In this document: positions 16,196-28,209 of the stretch, piece by piece
Position numbering within the stretch: the stretch's first letter is position 1
Layout of the letters: every line of letters starts with the position of its first letter
Assembly (NCBI RefSeq): GCF_005768555.2
Contig: NZ_VCHX02000058.1
Span: forward strand, 1 to 55,308
Length of the DNA: 55,308 nt
Direction: 5' to 3'
From: Streptomyces sporangiiformans
Lineage (GTDB): Bacteria; Actinomycetota; Actinomycetes; Streptomycetales; Streptomycetaceae
Translations under genes and position numbers: made by a program
The notes under the pieces: generated by a model
Seen by the model: only the letters and a program-made list of their open reading frames with translations
The model's database searches: none
Told to the model about the DNA's origin: nothing

Positions 16196-17698
16196 ATGCG
16201 CAATGAGGGACTGGGATCGTGGCCCGCGCGCCGGGCCCGCAAGACGCCCCACCGCACCGCCCTGATCCACCATGACACCGAAGTCTCGTACGCCGAGCTG
16301 TACGAGCGCACCACGCGCCTCGCCCACGCCCTGCGCGCGGGCGGTGTGCGACGCGGTGACCGGGTCGCCTACCTCGGCCCGAACCACCCCTCGTACCTGG
16401 AGACACTGTTCGCGGCGGGCACGCTCGGGGCTGTCTTCGTCCCCCTCAACACCCGCCTCGCCGGGCCCGAGATCGCCTACCAGCTCGCGGACTCGGGGGC
16501 CAGGGCACTCGTCTACGCGCCCTCGCTGTCCGGAATCGTCGCCGGCCTGCCGGGCAGCACCGACGTGCGCTCGTACGTCGAAGTCGGGGCCGAGTACGAC
16601 GAGTTGATCGCTGAGGCGTCCGCCGAGCCGATCGACGAACCCGTCACCGCCGACGACACCTGCATCATCATGTACACCTCGGGGACGACGGGCCGCCCGA
16701 AGGGTGCGATGCTCACCCACGGAAACCTGACCTGGAACGCGTTCAACGTCCTCGTCGACCAGGACCTGATCACCGACGAACGTGCCCTGGTCTCCGCCCC
16801 CCTGTTCCACACGGCCGGGCTGAACATGCTCACCCTGCCCGTGCTGCTCAAGGGCGGCACCTGCGTCCTGGTCGAGGCCTTCGACCCGGCCGCCACGTTC
16901 GATCTGATCGAACGGCACCGGATCACCTTCATGTTCGGCGTGCCGACGATGTTCGAGCAGGTCGCGCGGCACGAGCGCTGGGCCGGTGCCGACCTGTCCT
17001 CGCTGCGCATGCTGAGCTGCGGCGGCTCCCCGGTACCGACCCCGCTCATCGCCAAGTTCCAGGAACGCGGGCTCACTTTCCTCCAGGGCTACGGCATGAC
17101 CGAGGCCGCGCCCGGCACGCTCTTCCTCGACGCCGAACACGCGGTCAGCAAGGCCGGCTCGGCGGGTGTGCCGCACTTCTTCAGTGACGTACGCGTCGTG
17201 CGGCCCGACCTGGCGCCGGTCGAAGTCGGCGAGACCGGCGAGGTCGTCGTACGCGGACCGCACGTCATGCCCGGCTACTGGGGTCTGCCCGACGAGAGCG
17301 CCGCCTCGTTCAGCGACGGCTGGTTCCGCAGCGGGGACGCCGCGCGGATCGACGAGGACGGTTACGTCTACATCGTCGACCGCATGAAGGACATGATCAT
17401 CTCCGGTGGCGAGAACATCTATCCCGCCGAGATCGAGGACCAGCTCCTCGCCCACCCGGACATCATCGAGTGCGCGGTGATCGGCGTGCCCGACGAGAAG
17501 TGGGGCGAAGTGCCGCGTGCGGTCGTCGTGCCCCGTGAGGACGTGGCACTCGACCCGGACGAGATTCTCGCGTCCCTGGCCGGACGCCTGGCCAAGTACA
17601 AGATCCCGAAGTCGGTGGTGCTCGCGGACGAACTGCCACGCACCGCCTCCGGGAAGCTCCTCAAGTCCCGGGTGCGCAAGCGCTACGGAAATCGCTGA
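16196..17698 (+). CDS. couL: Acyl-CoA ligase, p-hydroxycinnamoyl-CoA synthetase candidate (CouL-like)
   Basis: A 500-aa adenylate-forming enzyme. Motifs: YTSGTTGRPKGAMLTH (P-loop), GYGMTEAAPG, SGDAARIDEDGYVYI, and the hinge/lysine region RTASGKLLKSRVR at the C-terminus. Length and motifs fit medium-chain or aryl-acid CoA ligases. In this operon the substrate is inferred to be p-coumarate, ferulate or caffeate, giving the CoA thioester that also derepresses MarR in the cou model. ATG 16196 is 10 bases after the amidohydrolase stop with a GAGG site. A fatty-acid substrate cannot be excluded by sequence alone. Confidence 0.85.
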   Translation: MRNEGLGSWPARRARKTPHRTALIHHDTEVSYAELYERTTRLAHALRAGGVRRGDRVAYLGPNHPSYLETLFAAGTLGAVFVPLNTRLAGPEIAYQLADSGARALVYAPSLSGIVAGLPGSTDVRSYVEVGAEYDELIAEASAEPIDEPVTADDTCIIMYTSGTTGRPKGAMLTHGNLTWNAFNVLVDQDLITDERALVSAPLFHTAGLNMLTLPVLLKGGTCVLVEAFDPAATFDLIERHRITFMFGVPTMFEQVARHERWAGADLSSLRMLSCGGSPVPTPLIAKFQERGLTFLQGYGMTEAAPGTLFLDAEHAVSKAGSAGVPHFFSDVRVVRPDLAPVEVGETGEVVVRGPHVMPGYWGLPDESAASFSDGWFRSGDAARIDEDGYVYIVDRMKDMIISGGENIYPAEIEDQLLAHPDIIECAVIGVPDEKWGEVPRAVVVPREDVALDPDEILASLAGRLAKYKIPKSVVLADELPRTASGKLLKSRVRKRYGNR

Positions 17699-17739
17699 CT
17701 CTCCGTCAACTCACTCATATTCTGTTGTAAGGAAGCCAA

Positions 17740-18195
17740 ATGAGCATCACCGTGAACGGCATCGACGAACTCAAGAAGCTCGCCGGGAGCGACCTCGGCA
17801 CCAGCGAGTGGATCGACGTCACGCAGGAGCGCATCAATACGTTCGCCGACGCCACGGGTGACCACCAGTGGATCCACGTCGACCCCGAGAAGGCGGCCGA
17901 GGGCCCCTTCGGTGCGCCCATCGCGCACGGGTACCTGACTCTCTCGCTGTTCATTCCGCTGTTCACCGAGCTGCTGGACGTCCAGGGCGTCACCACGAAG
18001 GTCAACTACGGCCTGAACAAGGTGCGGTTCCCCTCGCCGGTGAAGGTCGGGTCGAGGATCCGGCTGGTCGGGAAGCTGGCGGAGGTCGAGGACGTGCCGG
18101 GTGGTGTGCAGATCACGGTGGACGGCACGATCGAGGTCGAGGGCGGTGCCAAGCCTGCGGCAGTGCTGCAGAGCTTGTCGCGGTTCTACGCCTGA
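17740..18195 (+). CDS. couM: MaoC-family enoyl-CoA hydratase, CouM-like
   Basis: A 151-aa single hot-dog protein with the MaoC hydratase-2 motif FADATGDHQWIHVDPEKA, where the Asp and His are catalytic, followed by GPFGAPIAHGYLTLSL. It would hydrate the side-chain double bond of a hydroxycinnamoyl-CoA to the 3-hydroxy thioester used by the SDR enzyme. The AAGGA site sits six bases before ATG 17740. A 41-bp AT-richer gap separates it from the ligase, but the same strand and shared pathway logic place it in the operon. This completes the activate-hydrate-oxidise-cleave sequence. Confidence 0.86.
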   Translation: MSITVNGIDELKKLAGSDLGTSEWIDVTQERINTFADATGDHQWIHVDPEKAAEGPFGAPIAHGYLTLSLFIPLFTELLDVQGVTTKVNYGLNKVRFPSPVKVGSRIRLVGKLAEVEDVPGGVQITVDGTIEVEGGAKPAAVLQSLSRFYA

Positions 18196-18216
18196 TCGCT
18201 CCGCTGGGGCGCGGTC

Positions 18217-18273
18217 GAAGCTGCGGGCCGGCTGTGGCTGGTCGCGCAGTTCCCCGCGCCCCCAAAGGGGCGC
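18217..18273. repeat. Streptomyces-type intergenic repeat with terminator hairpin
   Basis: The stretch ending GTCGCGCAGTTCCCCGCG and then a hairpin GCGCCCC-CAAA-GGGGCGC (18256-18273) looks like an intergenic sequence I recognise as recurring in many Streptomyces genomes, usually between convergent genes. Here it lies between the couM-like stop and the opposing PHP gene and probably terminates transcription. A related AAAGGGGCGCTCAG is repeated as AAAGGGGCACTCAG at 18290-18303. Confidence 0.6.
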
Positions 18274-18300
18274 TCAGCCCCCGCGGACTAAAAGGGGCAC

Positions 18301-19968
18301 TCAGGCGCCCTCAACGTTCACGAACACCGGGTTCGAGTAGAACCACGTGTCCACCCACGGGTCGCCGTTGCCGGGCTCGTGGGGAATCGGACCGTGCGGG
18401 TCGACGGACGCACCGAGGTACCCCGCTCCGTTGCGGTTGCCGTCGCTGCCGCGCAGCCGCACGTAGAAGGACTCGTCGCCCGCGACCAGCGGGATGCGCA
18501 GGGTGTACGTTCCCTCGCGGCCGGACACGTCCGTCGTGTGCACGACCTTCGTGTCGGGCGCGCGCCACTCGTCGCGGTCGGCCGCCGGACCGCGCACCGC
18601 GCCGCGGATCACGTCGACATGGGCGAGTTCGGGCAGGATGCCGTGCGGGTTGGCCCGCGAGGCGCTGGTCACGGTCACGCTCAGGGTCAGCTTCTCCCCG
18701 GGGCGCACCCGCAGCCGGCCGCCCAGCGTGACGCCCCTGCCGCCGTCGCTGTCCCGCTTCAGCCGTACCTCGAGACCGTCCAGCAGATGCCCGTGGTCGA
18801 GCCAGACCCGGCCCGCGCGCAGTCCCGCCATCACCGCGCGGTAGCCGTAGCGGTTCACGCCCACGTGGGTGCGGCTGAACTGGCCGGGCCAGAAGTCGCC
18901 GCCCGGCTGCGGCTCGGTCGTGTTCACGGGGTCGGGGAGCCGGCCGGTGTTGTCGAAGTTCTGGCCGGGCAGCCAGTCACCGTTCTTCCAGGTGTCGAAC
19001 ACCACCCGGTGCACATCGGAGTTGGTGGTGATCGTGAACAGCTTGCCCTCGGCGAGCATGGCGTCCCACAGGCCTCCGACGGTGGCCGTCATCCAGTCGA
19101 AGCCGCCGTACGTGACGTACGCGTCCGCCGGGTAGCCGGGCCAGGAGTTCTCCGAGGGCTTGTTCTCGTACTCGCCGCGGATCGAGGTCGGACCGCGCCA
19201 GCCGGGGATGCCGCCGCCCTGGGCGCCGGGCGCGCCCTCCACGCCGATCATGATCTCGGGGGCCGCGTCCCGCCAGTTCCGCATCTCGTGCGGTGAGTCG
19301 ATGCCCAGCCGCAGCGGGTGGTTGGCGAGGACGAGCACGTCGTCGACGTAGCCGCTGCGGCGCTGTTCGGCGAGCCACTGGATGGCCTTGACGGCGTGCG
19401 CCTCGTTGCGAGGAGTGTCGGGGTGGGTGGGACCGCCCGCCGCGTAGCCCAGCAGCTTGCCGTCGTAGGCGAGCTCGAACTGCGTGAGGACGTCGACCTC
19501 GTGCGGGCCCGGCGCGGCGAAGACCGTGCAGTGCTCGGCGCCCGGGATGTACCACTCCAGGCCCTGGAAAATCAGCTGGCGCGGGTTGGCGGCGCGCGCC
19601 TTGAGGATTTCCTCGTGCTCCAGCTGCGCCCCGTACTTCGCGTGCCCGAAGTTGGAGTGCTCGTTGAACACCATCCAGTCCAGGCCGTACTGGGCGCCGG
19701 CTTGGGCGAGCTGGTCGAAACGGTACTTGGCGTCGTGGCTGTAGACGGTGTGGACGTGGTGGTCGCCGACGAGGTAGGCGAGCCGCGGGTCCTCGCCGCC
19801 CAGCAGGGGGGTCTGCGCGGCCGCGGGAGTCGCGAGGGAACCGGCCGCGAACGCGGCGCCGAACAGGCCCGCACGGCGCATGAGCTGACGTCTGGAGAGG
19901 CCCTGCGGATCGAGGGCGGCGGGGGAGACGGACGGATCCGCCCAACTGGGCAGCTGTTGCTCGGACAT
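18301..19968 (-). CDS. Tat-exported PHP-domain phosphoesterase-like protein
   Basis: A 555-aa protein with a twin-arginine signal (LSRRQLMRRAGLFGAAFAAG, then TPAAAQ) and a PHP metal-dependent phosphoesterase domain. GDHHVHTVYSHDAKY carries the first metal-binding histidines, FNEHSNFGHA the next, and FTITTNSDVHRVV a late Asp-x-His. The C-terminal ~150 residues form a beta-rich region (LKLTLS-type strands) that probably packs on the catalytic domain. Secreted PHP proteins are usually assigned to hydrolysis of phosphate or glycan esters; no substrate is indicated. It follows the metallophosphoesterase gene by 70 bases on the same strand and is the last gene of the pfkB-GH2-MPE-PHP run. Confidence 0.82.
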   Translation of the reverse strand: MSEQQLPSWADPSVSPAALDPQGLSRRQLMRRAGLFGAAFAAGSLATPAAAQTPLLGGEDPRLAYLVGDHHVHTVYSHDAKYRFDQLAQAGAQYGLDWMVFNEHSNFGHAKYGAQLEHEEILKARAANPRQLIFQGLEWYIPGAEHCTVFAAPGPHEVDVLTQFELAYDGKLLGYAAGGPTHPDTPRNEAHAVKAIQWLAEQRRSGYVDDVLVLANHPLRLGIDSPHEMRNWRDAAPEIMIGVEGAPGAQGGGIPGWRGPTSIRGEYENKPSENSWPGYPADAYVTYGGFDWMTATVGGLWDAMLAEGKLFTITTNSDVHRVVFDTWKNGDWLPGQNFDNTGRLPDPVNTTEPQPGGDFWPGQFSRTHVGVNRYGYRAVMAGLRAGRVWLDHGHLLDGLEVRLKRDSDGGRGVTLGGRLRVRPGEKLTLSVTVTSASRANPHGILPELAHVDVIRGAVRGPAADRDEWRAPDTKVVHTTDVSGREGTYTLRIPLVAGDESFYVRLRGSDGNRNGAGYLGASVDPHGPIPHEPGNGDPWVDTWFYSNPVFVNVEGA

Positions 19969-20038
19969 GGGGTGATCTCTTTCTCAAGGAGTCGGACACG
20001 CATCGAGCATGGGGGGTGGTGGGGCTTTTGAGGGGTTC

Positions 20039-21883
20039 TCAGTGGTTCATGAACGCCGAGACCGGCAGTGCCCGCTCGACGATCCGGACGTCGCCGAGCC
20101 GCCCGTGCAGGATCTGGTCGATCTTCCCGGCGTACTCGTAGCCGCCGAGCAGCCACGGCAGACCGAGCGAGGTGAGTCCGATGGAGACCGCGGTGGGGTT
20201 GCGGGCGACGGGGCAGCCCTGGACGTACATCGTCGTGTGCGAGCCGTCATTGACGACGGCGACGTGCCACCACAGCTCCCGGGCCGTCTCATCACCCCAG
20301 TTGGTGGCGATGCCCTCCTGGTTGAGCGGTCGCACCGCCCACTGCGGGCCGGGGCCGTCGGACAGCGACAGGGTGGCGAGCGGCTCGTCCGGGTCGCTTT
20401 CCGTCTTGCCCGCGGCCCCGCCCGTACCGGTCCGGCTGATCAGCCCGGCCCAGGCGTTGCGGGACGGATCCCAGTCGTCGGGCAGCTGGTAGAAGGCCTC
20501 GAAGGTGTAACCGGCGCGGAAGGTCGCCGAGTTGAGCGGCGCGTTCTCGGCCGTCCGCAGATAGGCGCCCCGCAGCGGCGACTTGGTGCCGTGGAAGGAG
20601 AGGCTGCCATGGCACGGCTGGTCGGGGTGGTGTGCCGACGACCACGTGAGGGAGCCGTTCTGGACCCTGACCACGGTCAGGTCGTTGCCGCGCCCCGACA
20701 GGTCACGGACCGTGCCGTCCACGGCCGCGCCGTCCTTGTGCCCGTCGAAACGCCAGTACGCGACCGTCCCCGGGACCAGCATCTCGGAGGCGGGCCGAGG
20801 CGCCCGCGGAGGTATCGGGGCGAAGCCGGAGAAGCGCTTCTCGAAGTCGATGGCGACCGAGAAACGGTCCTCGGGACCGGTCAGCTCGATCTCCTGCCGC
20901 TCCAGTTCGTTGAGCCCGTCGGCAGCCCGGCCCAGGATCCACGGGGAGATCGTCTCGACGTCGATGGTGTCGCGGTCGAGGTCGAAGCGGTAGAGGCGGA
21001 TCATCGCCGCGCCGCCGTAGTAGCGGTTCTGATAGTTCGTCAGGTGCAGGTGGACGTCGTTCCCGGCCGCGTTCTTGCGGACGGCGCGTCCGGCCGGCCA
21101 GTTGTGCCCGTTGAGGGTGAGGAAGATCTGGTCGTGCTCCTCGAGCAGCTGGTCCCAGAGCTGCTGGCCGTAAGCGGAGAGCGTGTCGTCCTCGTAGAGC
21201 AGTTCATGGGTGGTGAGGATGACCGGTGTCTTCGGGTGCCGCGCGATGACGTCCTTGGCCCATGCGTACCCCTGCGCCGACAGCCGCCAGTCCAGGGCGA
21301 GGACGAGCCACTGCCGGCCGCCCGCCTTGAAGAGGTGGAAGGTGTTGTAGCCGTCGGGCGAGGCACCGCCGAAGGTCGGCTTGCTCTTGAACCGCTGCGG
21401 GCCGAAGGTCTCCAGATACGGGGTCGGGCCCCGCTGATCGTCGGTGGACGACCGGACGTCGTGGTTGCCCGCGAGCACGCTGTAACCCACACCTTGCTGA
21501 TCGAGCAGCTCGAACGCCTTGCCCGCCGCGGCCATTTCGGCCTGCGCGCCGTTCTCGGTGAGGTCTCCCAGGTGGGAGAGGAAGACGATGTTCTCGTCCT
21601 CCCCCTGCTCCAGGATGTAGCGCAGCGACGCCTCGATCGGGGCGGGGTTGATGCTCGGCCCGTCGAAGAGGTACTGCGTGTCGGGCATCACGACGAGCGT
21701 GAAGCGGTGGCTGTCGGGGTCGGGGCTCCATGTCGTCGACTCCGGCGCCGCCTGCGCCGTGGCCGTCGGCAGCGCCATCGTTGCCGCGGCCGCGCCGATC
21801 AGCGCCGTCGCCCGCAGGAAGTTCCGTCTGCCGGCGCCCGCCTGCTCGGCCTCGGCCTGGTCGTGCTCATGCAAATTGCACAC
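20039..21883 (-). CDS. Tat-exported metallophosphoesterase with C-terminal LamG domain
   Basis: A 614-aa protein. The N-terminus has a twin-arginine signal (GRRNFLRATALIGAAAATMA, then TAQA). The catalytic domain shows calcineurin-type motifs in order: VVMPDTQYL, FLSHLGDLTENG, VLAGNHDVR, LTTHELLYED and TLNGHNWPAG. The last has GHNW where GHxH is usual, which may alter one metal ligand. A linker leads to a concanavalin-like LamG domain (GTVAYWRFDGHKDGAAVDG ... WWHVAVVNDGSHTTMYVQG) likely to bind carbohydrate. The GTG start at 21883 has a GGAG site; the next in-frame candidate is a TTG. It lies 89 bases after the GH2 stop. Confidence 0.85.
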   Translation of the reverse strand: MCNLHEHDQAEAEQAGAGRRNFLRATALIGAAAATMALPTATAQAAPESTTWSPDPDSHRFTLVVMPDTQYLFDGPSINPAPIEASLRYILEQGEDENIVFLSHLGDLTENGAQAEMAAAGKAFELLDQQGVGYSVLAGNHDVRSSTDDQRGPTPYLETFGPQRFKSKPTFGGASPDGYNTFHLFKAGGRQWLVLALDWRLSAQGYAWAKDVIARHPKTPVILTTHELLYEDDTLSAYGQQLWDQLLEEHDQIFLTLNGHNWPAGRAVRKNAAGNDVHLHLTNYQNRYYGGAAMIRLYRFDLDRDTIDVETISPWILGRAADGLNELERQEIELTGPEDRFSVAIDFEKRFSGFAPIPPRAPRPASEMLVPGTVAYWRFDGHKDGAAVDGTVRDLSGRGNDLTVVRVQNGSLTWSSAHHPDQPCHGSLSFHGTKSPLRGAYLRTAENAPLNSATFRAGYTFEAFYQLPDDWDPSRNAWAGLISRTGTGGAAGKTESDPDEPLATLSLSDGPGPQWAVRPLNQEGIATNWGDETARELWWHVAVVNDGSHTTMYVQGCPVARNPTAVSIGLTSLGLPWLLGGYEYAGKIDQILHGRLGDVRIVERALPVSAFMNH

Positions 21884-21972
21884 TTCTGCTCCGTAAAGGG
21901 GGATGCGTAGAAGGGGGGTGCCAAGGGGGTGCTGAGGAGGGGGGTGCCTAGATAGGGATCCGTTACCAGGGG

Positions 21973-25916
<3,944 letters not shown>

Positions 25917-26017
25917 ATCCTCTCGTCAAAAGTCTTCAATTTCGGTGCACAGGATCGTGCGCGCATCCCGCCTATTTGGCAAGAGTCGAGCAGAACTGAG
26001 CATGGAATTGATTGGAG

Positions 26018-26788
26018 ATGACGAGTAGTGTTCGTGCTGTGCTGGCAGAGCGAAGACATCAACTCATCCTGCGGGCCCTGCGCTCCGGTGGCCCCGCGGC
26101 CGTGACCGATCTTTCGGAGCAGCTGGGCGTCAGTCCCGCCACCGTACGCCGTGACCTGGTGAAACTGGAGGAGGAGGGCCTGCTCACGCGGGTGCACGGC
26201 GGGGCGGTCGCCGAGGAGGGCGACCAGCCCTTCGCCGAGGTGGCCGAGATGCGCGTGCCGGAGAAGGACGCCATCGCCGAGCGGGCCGCGGCGATGATCG
26301 AGGACGGTCAGTCCGTGCTGCTCGACATCGGCACCACCGCCTACCGCCTGGCCCGGCAGCTGCACGGCCGCCGGATCACCGTGATCACCAGCAACCTGGT
26401 GGTCTACGAGGAACTCGCGGACGACGAGGGCATAGAGCTGGTGCTGCTCGGCGGCATGGTCCGCCGCGAGTACCGCTCCCTGGTCGGCTTCCTCACCGAG
26501 GACAACCTGCGCCAGCTGCATGCGGACTGGCTCTTTCTGGGCACCAGTGGAGTGCGGCCCGGCGGGCAGGTGATGGACACGACGGTCGTCGAGGTGCCGG
26601 TGAAGCGCGCCATGATCGCGGCGGCCGACCGGGTCGTGCTGCTCGCGGACCGCGCCAAGTTCCCGGGGACGGGGATGGCGAAGGTCTGCGGGCCCGAGGA
26701 GCTGGACGTGGTGGTGACCAACGGATCGGCGGACGCCGGAACCCGTGCCGCCCTGGAGGAGGCTGGCGTGCGCGTGGTGCAGACATGA
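26018..26788 (+). CDS. DeoR-family transcriptional regulator
   Basis: A 256-aa regulator with the N-terminal DeoR helix-turn-helix (AERRHQLILRALRSGG, DLSEQLGVSPATVRRDLVKL, TRVHGGAV) and the DeoR sensor domain (VLLDIGTTAYRLARQL, ITVITSNLVVYEEL, VLLGGMVRREYRSLVG, ADWLFLGTSGV). The sensor normally binds a phosphorylated sugar, consistent with the adjacent kinase gene. It lies divergent to pfkB-GH2 and upstream of GH4 and GH38, so it probably controls both operons from the ~90-bp gap. ATG 26018 was chosen; the GTG at 26039 (VLAERRHQLIL) is also family-like. Confidence 0.9.
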   Translation: MTSSVRAVLAERRHQLILRALRSGGPAAVTDLSEQLGVSPATVRRDLVKLEEEGLLTRVHGGAVAEEGDQPFAEVAEMRVPEKDAIAERAAAMIEDGQSVLLDIGTTAYRLARQLHGRRITVITSNLVVYEELADDEGIELVLLGGMVRREYRSLVGFLTEDNLRQLHADWLFLGTSGVRPGGQVMDTTVVEVPVKRAMIAAADRVVLLADRAKFPGTGMAKVCGPEELDVVVTNGSADAGTRAALEEAGVRVVQT

Positions 26789-26827
26789 ACCGCGTGGTGC
26801 GGACATGAACGTGGAAAGGGCTGTGGC

Positions 26828-28165
26828 GTGAAGCTGACGATTCTGGGTGGCGGCGGATTCCGGGTGCCACTCGTGTACGGGGCGCTCCTCGGGGACCGCG
26901 CGGAGGGCCGCGTCACCGACGTCGTGCTGCACGACCTGGACGCAGGAAGGCTCTCGGCCGTCGCCCGCGTCCTCAGCGAGCAGGCGGCCGGTGTCCCGGG
27001 CGCGCCCGCCGTGACCGCCACCACCGATCTCGACGAGGCGCTGCGCGGCGCCGACTTCATCTTCTCCGCGATCCGCGTGGGCGGCCTCGAAGGACGGGCC
27101 GCCGACGAGCGGATCGCGCTCGCCGAGGGTGTGCTGGGCCAGGAGACGGTCGGCGCGGGCGGCATCGCCTACGGGCTGCGCACGGTGCCCGTCGCCGTCG
27201 ACATCGCGCGCCGTATCGCCCGGCTCGCCCCGGACGCCTGGGTGATCAACTTCACCAACCCGGCCGGCCTGGTCACCGAGGCCATGTCCCGCCACCTCGG
27301 CCACCGCGTGATCGGCATCTGTGACTCGCCGGTCGGCCTCGGCCGCCGTATCGCCCGTATCCTCGGCGCCAACCCGCGCGAGGCCTGGATCGACTACGTC
27401 GGCCTGAACCACCTCGGCTGGGTCCGCGGCCTGCGGGTCGCCGGACGCGACCAGCTGCCGCGCCTGCTCGCCGACCCGGATCTGCTCGGCTCCTTCGAGG
27501 AGGGCAAGCTCTTCGGCGCCGAGTGGCTCCGGTCCCTGGGCGCGATCCCGAACGAGTATCTGCACTACTACTACTTCAACCGGGAAGCCGTACGCGCCTA
27601 CCAGGAGGCCGAGAAGACCCGCGGCGCCTTCCTGCGCGACCAGCAGGAGCGTTTCTACGAGGCGATGCGACGCCCCGACGCTGCCGCGCTCGCGACCTGG
27701 GACAACACCCGGGCCGAGCGTGAGGCCACGTACATGTCCGAGAGCCGCGCCGCGGCGGGAGCCGGCGAGCGCGAGGCCGACGACCTCTCCGGTGGCTACG
27801 AGAAGGTGGCACTCGCCCTGATGCGGGCCATCGCCCGCGACGAGCGCACCACGCTGATCCTCAACGTCCGCAATCACGGCACCCTGTCGGTACTCGACGC
27901 GGACGCCGTCATCGAGGTGCCGTGCCTCGTCGACGCCAACGGAGCGCACCCCGTCGCCGTCGATCCGCTCCCGGACCATGCGACCGGCCTGGTGTGCGCG
28001 GTGAAGGCGGTCGAGCGCGAGGTGCTCGCCGCGGCCGAATCGGGCTCCCGGACGACCGCCGTGAAAGCCTTCGCCCTGCACCCGCTGGTCGACTCCGTGA
28101 ACGTCGCCCGCCGCCTCGTCGAGGGCTACACCGGAGCGCACCCCGGCCTCGCGTACCTGACGTAA
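26828..28165 (+). CDS. Glycoside hydrolase family 4 (6-phospho-glycosidase type)
   Basis: A 445-aa NAD- and divalent-metal-dependent glycosidase. It shows the N-terminal dinucleotide motif LTILGGGGFRVPLVYGAL, IVGAGGIAYGLRT-like QETVGAGGIAYGLRT, and NFTNPAGLVTEA. The metal-binding pair is C165 in GICDSPVG and H195 in GLNHLGW, both intact. Family 4 uses an oxidation-elimination mechanism. The nearest functional class is 6-phospho-beta-glucosidase, but no PTS or other transporter is encoded nearby, so a non-phosphorylated substrate or a kinase-first route is possible. GTG start 26828, 39 bases after DeoR; the GH38 gene follows after 44 bases. Confidence 0.9.
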   Translation: MKLTILGGGGFRVPLVYGALLGDRAEGRVTDVVLHDLDAGRLSAVARVLSEQAAGVPGAPAVTATTDLDEALRGADFIFSAIRVGGLEGRAADERIALAEGVLGQETVGAGGIAYGLRTVPVAVDIARRIARLAPDAWVINFTNPAGLVTEAMSRHLGHRVIGICDSPVGLGRRIARILGANPREAWIDYVGLNHLGWVRGLRVAGRDQLPRLLADPDLLGSFEEGKLFGAEWLRSLGAIPNEYLHYYYFNREAVRAYQEAEKTRGAFLRDQQERFYEAMRRPDAAALATWDNTRAEREATYMSESRAAAGAGEREADDLSGGYEKVALALMRAIARDERTTLILNVRNHGTLSVLDADAVIEVPCLVDANGAHPVAVDPLPDHATGLVCAVKAVEREVLAAAESGSRTTAVKAFALHPLVDSVNVARRLVEGYTGAHPGLAYLT

Positions 28166-28209
28166 GCACCGCGTCCGACCTGACCACCCGCGCGTACCTG
28201 GAGACTTTC

